NCBI GenBank assembly: GCA_017462755.1
Contig: JAFTQM010000066.1
Coordinates: forward strand, 1-38,006
DNA: 38,006 bases
Source: Lachnospiraceae bacterium
GTDB lineage: Bacteria; Bacillota; Clostridia; Lachnospirales; Lachnospiraceae
Reading direction: 5' to 3'
The first letter of the stretch is position 1, and each line of letters begins with the position of its first letter. A model generated the notes under the pieces. It ran no database searches and was not told the origin of the DNA. It was given only the letters and a program-made list of their open reading frames with translations. Positions 35,020 to 38,006 of this stretch are shown here, piece after piece. Made by a program: the position numbers and the translations under genes.

Positions 35020-36033
35020 TTAATTAAAATTACCAACTTTCTCACCACTTGAAATGTCTTCATCAGTACCCTCAATCTCCGGCTTCACGTATGGGGTGCA
35101 AGCATCGGCTAAAGTGCCGCTGGATTTGTCTTTCCATACAGATTCTCCAAAGTATTTCTTTCCGCCAAAGATATTTCCATCTTTGTCTATATAACAGAGA
35201 TTCTTAGGCTCATAGCTATGCTTCGATGTAATATCAAATTTCCCAAAGCATACGAATTCCATCTCTTCTAATTTACCTGAATCACCTAAATAATATGTAC
35301 AATCCCTCTCTAATCCATCTTCGTATCTGTTAAACACGTCCCCCGGTGTGTGGTGTACTACTTCTACTTCGTCACCATTCTTATTAATGATAGTTTCGAC
35401 GTAATCACCCGGATTAAGACCTGTTGGGTCTTCCGTTTTCACTGGCTTAGGAGTCGGGGTAGGCGCTACTGTAGGCTTTGGTGTAGGAGTAGGTTTCTCC
35501 GTTGGCTTTGGTGTTGGTGTTGGCTTCTCTGTAGGCTTAGGCGTTGGTGTTGTCTCCTTTACCTCTACTGGAGTAGGTGTTGGAGTACTCTCTTTTACTG
35601 GGGTTGGAGTCGGGACTAAAGTAGGTGTTACCTCCAGAGTAACCACTGGTTCATCCTCTACTGGTGTAGGAGTCACCTCTGGGGTTACTTCTGGCTCCTC
35701 TTCCACTGGTGTAGGAGTAATCACCACTGTTGGCTCTGCATCCTCGTAAACCGTTGGTGTAGGCTCTGGTGTAGGCGTGACTACCACCGTTGGCTCGGGG
35801 GCTAAAGTTGGAGTCGGTACCGGTGTCACCATTTCATCCGGGTCATCTAAAGACCAGTTTGGGTCCAACTCATCTGGTGGGAGATTTCCCTCTTCATCGT
35901 ATTCCTCGCTAATGGTAGGTGTAGGTGCTACTTCATCATCCTTGCCTCCAAAGATAGTTAATGCAGCTACTGAGGTTATCACTATTACAGTTGTAACACC
36001 AGCAACTACTGCTATTTTTTGTATTTTTGTCAT
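35020..36033 (-). CDS. Signal-anchored Pro/Thr-repeat surface protein
   Basis: Residues 7-28 (AVVAGVTTVIVITSVAALTI) form one helix with no clear cleavage site, so the protein is likely a type II anchor with its bulk outside. Residues 36-199 are a long proline/threonine linker (TPTPEPTPT units). Its first half is acidic (EEEPE) and its second half basic (KPTEKPTPTPKP). The C-terminal domain (about 200-337) is unrecognised and has four cysteines (245, 262, 280, 312). A GAGGAGG site precedes the ATG, which lies close after the promoter at 36120-36148. It shares linker style with its neighbour, but I see no domain homology strong enough to call. Confidence 0.65.
   Translation of the reverse strand: MTKIQKIAVVAGVTTVIVITSVAALTIFGGKDDEVAPTPTISEEYDEEGNLPPDELDPNWSLDDPDEMVTPVPTPTLAPEPTVVVTPTPEPTPTVYEDAEPTVVITPTPVEEEPEVTPEVTPTPVEDEPVVTLEVTPTLVPTPTPVKESTPTPTPVEVKETTPTPKPTEKPTPTPKPTEKPTPTPKPTVAPTPTPKPVKTEDPTGLNPGDYVETIINKNGDEVEVVHHTPGDVFNRYEDGLERDCTYYLGDSGKLEEMEFVCFGKFDITSKHSYEPKNLCYIDKDGNIFGGKKYFGESVWKDKSSGTLADACTPYVKPEIEGTDEDISSGEKVGNFN
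35437..35928. repeat. Imperfect tandem repeats encoding a Pro/Thr linker
   Basis: Degenerate short repeats (minus strand ACTCCTACACC and CCAACACC-type units) encode TPTP, KPTEKPTPTP and EVTP blocks. The longest regular array lies at 35437-35540. Such tracts vary in length by slippage between strains. Confidence 0.75.
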
Positions 36034-36119
36034 CGTTGTTTACCTCCTCTAAATTTCTGATTATCTATATTCAAACTCTGATTATTTTCATGGTTAAAGG
36101 GTTTTACTTCATTGTATCT

Positions 36120-36148
36120 ATTGTATTACAAAATAGAAGAAATTACAA
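36120..36148 (-). promoter_or_regulatory. Likely promoter of the Pro/Thr-repeat surface gene
   Basis: On the minus strand TTGTAA (36143-36148) and TACAAT (36120-36125) are 17 bases apart, about 87 bases before the ATG at 36033. The long leader (over 70 bases) leaves room for regulation. Confidence 0.55.
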
Positions 36149-36239
36149 GTTGTGTAGTGGTTTTATGTACTTATTTAATCGTTTTTAGAGACTTTATTTT
36201 GCTAATAGTACCTTGTTCTCTCCGAGGTGTTTTTGTGCT

Positions 36240-36826
36240 TTAATTATAGTACGCAGTCACATCCTGACCGTCACCTGCTGCTCTATACCCCTCCCAATTC
36301 TCTGTTAAAACTATGTCCTTTGCGTCACACTTCTGATTTTCATTTGTATCAATGTATCTAACTAGATGTGCTTCGGGCATGTCTGCAACTCTAGGGTCAC
36401 CTGCAATCTTAATCAGACCCATACCTAAACCATAGTTCTGCACTGCTGAATGAATCTGACTGGTTGCGATATTTACACTAGGAGCCGGATTCGGATACGC
36501 AGTATAACCAAGAGCATTCTTCCTCAAATAGAAACCATATGGCAACCAGTTGCACAGAATCCTTGGCATCTTTTTGGTCATCGAATTGTCAGACTCCACA
36601 CCATGACTGTGCTGCCACATACTGTATGCCACTGCATCCGCGGCAGTCATAGCGACCAAGACAGGGCTGCCTTCCGGTGCAATGGTGGTAATGATAATCT
36701 CCTCAATCATTAGATAGTAAGTGTTCTTTGAAGTCTTCATTGATGAGTAGGATGGAGCACCGGGAATGTGTGAGAGTATCTCTGCTATTGTTAATGCCAT
36801 CAACGCTATCACTATTTTTGTTTCAA
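36240..36826 (-). pseudogene. Decayed paralogue of the exported protein at 33119-34957
   Basis: The frame matches the middle of the neighbouring exported protein: ILSHIPG, YLMIEEIIIT, LPYGFYLRKN, YGLGMGLI and HLVRYIDTNENQKCDAKD. Three defects are visible. An AAGGAG site and TTG-AAA-CAA-AAA leader run into TAG, because one A appears lost from an A-run; adding it restores a signal peptide MKQKIVIALMALTIA. About 140 codons are missing between that peptide and ILSHIPG. The C-terminus stops after VTAYYN, losing the MucBP and linker parts. A GTG-started remnant frame is open but has no ribosome site. Confidence 0.75.
36322..36350. repeat. 29-nt direct repeat, copy 2
   Basis: Identical to 34041-34069; encodes the same NENQKCDA loop in the pseudogene. 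Confidence 0.8.
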
Positions 36827-36952
36827 ATATCCAATCTCCTTAAAATCCTCTCATTCTTGTGCTACAGTTATTCATAATGATGATGCTCACTTTGGGTAGT
36901 AAATGCTGTCTATCTACTACACATAAAATCACAAGATACCGGAGGAACGAAA

Positions 36953-37879
36953 ATGAACGAATTTGAAGGACAAATAAAAGAATATCTGGATTATTGTAGA
37001 AATCATAAAAGACTGAATCCTAAAACCTGTAAAGCGTATCAAATTGATTTATTTCAATACCAAAAATTCTTGACAGAACCACTAGACTATATGCTCCGCA
37101 GTAACATTGAACAGTACATTGTCCACTTACATACTAAATACAAACCAAAATCGGTAAAGCGTAAGATTGCAAGTCTAAAAGCTTACTTTCACTATCTTGA
37201 GTATAAAGAAATTATTGAAATAAATCCTTTTAACAAAATAGATGTTCGCTTTCGTGAAGAAAAGCTGTTACCTAAAACAATTCCTTTTCATTCCATCCAA
37301 CTATTTCTCCATGAACTGTACCGGCAGAAATTAAACGCAGCAACGGAATACCAACTCCGTTGCTGTATTCGTGACATCGCTGTAATTGAATTATTATTTG
37401 CTACTGGAATGAGAATCTCTGAACTCTGCTCTCTGAGAAAAGAAGATATTGATTTAACAGAATGCACCGTTCGTATTTATGGCAAAGGTGCAAAAGAACG
37501 AATCATTCAACTCGGAAATCAAGAAGTATTAGACGCATTACGTTTGTATCAAGAAACATTTAAAAATAAATCAGCTACTTGCCAGTATTTCTTTATTAAT
37601 CGCCTTGGTAACAAATTATCAGACCAATCTGTCCGATATATGATATTACACTATGCCGAATTAGCCGGAATCTCACAACATATTACACCACATATGTTCC
37701 GACATACCTTCGCTACTCTTTTGTTGGAACAGGATGTAGATATTCGATATATACAACGAATCTTAGGTCATAGTTCCATAAATACAACCGAGATTTATAC
37801 ACATGTGTCTAATGCTAAACAAAAGGAGATTTTGGTGCACAAGCATCCTAGAAATTTGTTGAAGGTGAATAAAGGATAA
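36953..37879 (+). CDS. Tyrosine recombinase (XerC/D-like integrase)
   Basis: The 308-residue protein has an N-terminal SAM-like DNA-binding domain (about 1-95; LNPKTCKAYQIDLFQYQKFL) and a C-terminal catalytic domain. Catalytic residues appear in order: Arg154 (TGMRISELCSL), Lys178 (YGKGAKER), His247-x-x-Arg250 (HMFRHTFATLLL), His273 (ILGHSSINTTEIY) and Tyr282. GGAGG lies seven bases before the ATG. It differs from housekeeping XerC/XerD by its A+T-rich codons and its place beside surface genes, so it is more likely part of a mobile or phase-variable region. No att site could be fixed by eye. Confidence 0.9.
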   Translation: MNEFEGQIKEYLDYCRNHKRLNPKTCKAYQIDLFQYQKFLTEPLDYMLRSNIEQYIVHLHTKYKPKSVKRKIASLKAYFHYLEYKEIIEINPFNKIDVRFREEKLLPKTIPFHSIQLFLHELYRQKLNAATEYQLRCCIRDIAVIELLFATGMRISELCSLRKEDIDLTECTVRIYGKGAKERIIQLGNQEVLDALRLYQETFKNKSATCQYFFINRLGNKLSDQSVRYMILHYAELAGISQHITPHMFRHTFATLLLEQDVDIRYIQRILGHSSINTTEIYTHVSNAKQKEILVHKHPRNLLKVNKG

Positions 37880-37935
37880 TTCTTAGTTATCCGTTGATAA
37901 ATTTGTGTATACTATTGTTAGGTGGGAATTGTTTT

Positions 37936-38006
37936 ATGAAAGAATATACTTATAGCCATTTAAAAGGAAGAAATGAACTTATTGATAAATTAACTAAAGA
38001 TTATAT
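37936..38006 (+). CDS. Start of an unrecognised gene, cut by the window end
   Basis: An open frame starts MKEYTYSHLKGRNELIDKLT and runs off the edge after 23 codons. A GGTGGGA site lies about nine bases before the ATG, and it follows the recombinase by 56 bases in the same direction. It is too short to assign to a family. Confidence 0.5.
   Translation, partial: MKEYTYSHLKGRNELIDKLTKDY

Noticed and set aside
35350-35619. Arg/Trp/Cys-rich plus-strand frame
   Set aside because: It is an artefact of the repeat tract that encodes the Pro/Thr linker on the minus strand.
35437-35928. CRISPR array
   Set aside because: The repeats are short, in frame with protein coding and lack unique spacers of even length.
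36896-36920. GTAGTA/TACTAC inverted repeat before the recombinase as a crossover site
   Set aside because: Six bases per arm is too short to claim a recombination core by eye, and no second copy was found.

Overview
The window reads as chromosome of a rod-shaped, Gram-positive Clostridia, most likely a Lachnospiraceae relative. The evidence is the gene order: sepF, yggS and ylmH next to divIVA; then DUF4321, radC, mreBCD, PBP2, minCDE, rodA, mgsA and a D,D-carboxypeptidase; then mutS, mutL and miaA; then a pair of radical-SAM genes followed by RNase G/E. Almost all genes lie on the minus strand. Shine-Dalgarno sites are strong (GGAGG type), GTG and TTG starts are frequent, and several promoters have -35/-10 boxes 17 nt apart. 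No rRNA, tRNA or CRISPR array was found, and no gene-free stretch exceeds 300 bases.

Layout. (1) 1-3939, minus: a division operon (HlyD-like adaptor, yggS, sepF, ylmH, divIVA) behind a promoter at 4023-4051. The divIVA reading frame leaves the DivIVA pattern after about 75 codons and continues as a DUF5071-like segment to the window edge. (2) 4174-4950: a small DUF378 membrane protein on the plus strand facing a P-loop ATPase on the minus strand. (3) 4954-15703, minus: a cell-shape and wall operon running from DUF4321 and radC through mreBCD, PBP2, minCDE, rodA and mgsA to a lipoprotein carboxypeptidase, closed by a strong terminator. (4) 15840-25786, minus: a genome-maintenance block (membrane-anchored MutS-like ATPase, RNase HI, MutS, MutL, MiaA) that continues into a four-helix membrane protein and a methionine gamma-lyase-like enzyme. 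(5) 25993-27120, plus: one regulator-like protein combining a J-like domain without HPD, an NTF2-like middle and a degenerate GGDEF domain. (6) 27219-33060, minus: a small Rpn-tail-like protein, two radical-SAM-linked proteins, RNase G/E, YbaK and a membrane dipeptidase. (7) 33119-38006: an accessory region with two exported Pro/Thr-rich proteins, a decayed paralogue of the larger one, a tyrosine recombinase and the start of another gene.

MreBCD, RodA and PBP2 build the elongation machine, MinCDE and SepF/DivIVA place and run the septum, and the carboxypeptidase trims peptidoglycan. MutS, MutL and RNase HI handle mismatches and RNA:DNA hybrids, and MiaA modifies tRNA. The parts least explained by known biology are the divIVA/DUF5071 chimera, the J-NTF2-GGDEF fusion, the membrane MutS-like ATPase and the surface-protein island with its pseudogene and recombinase.
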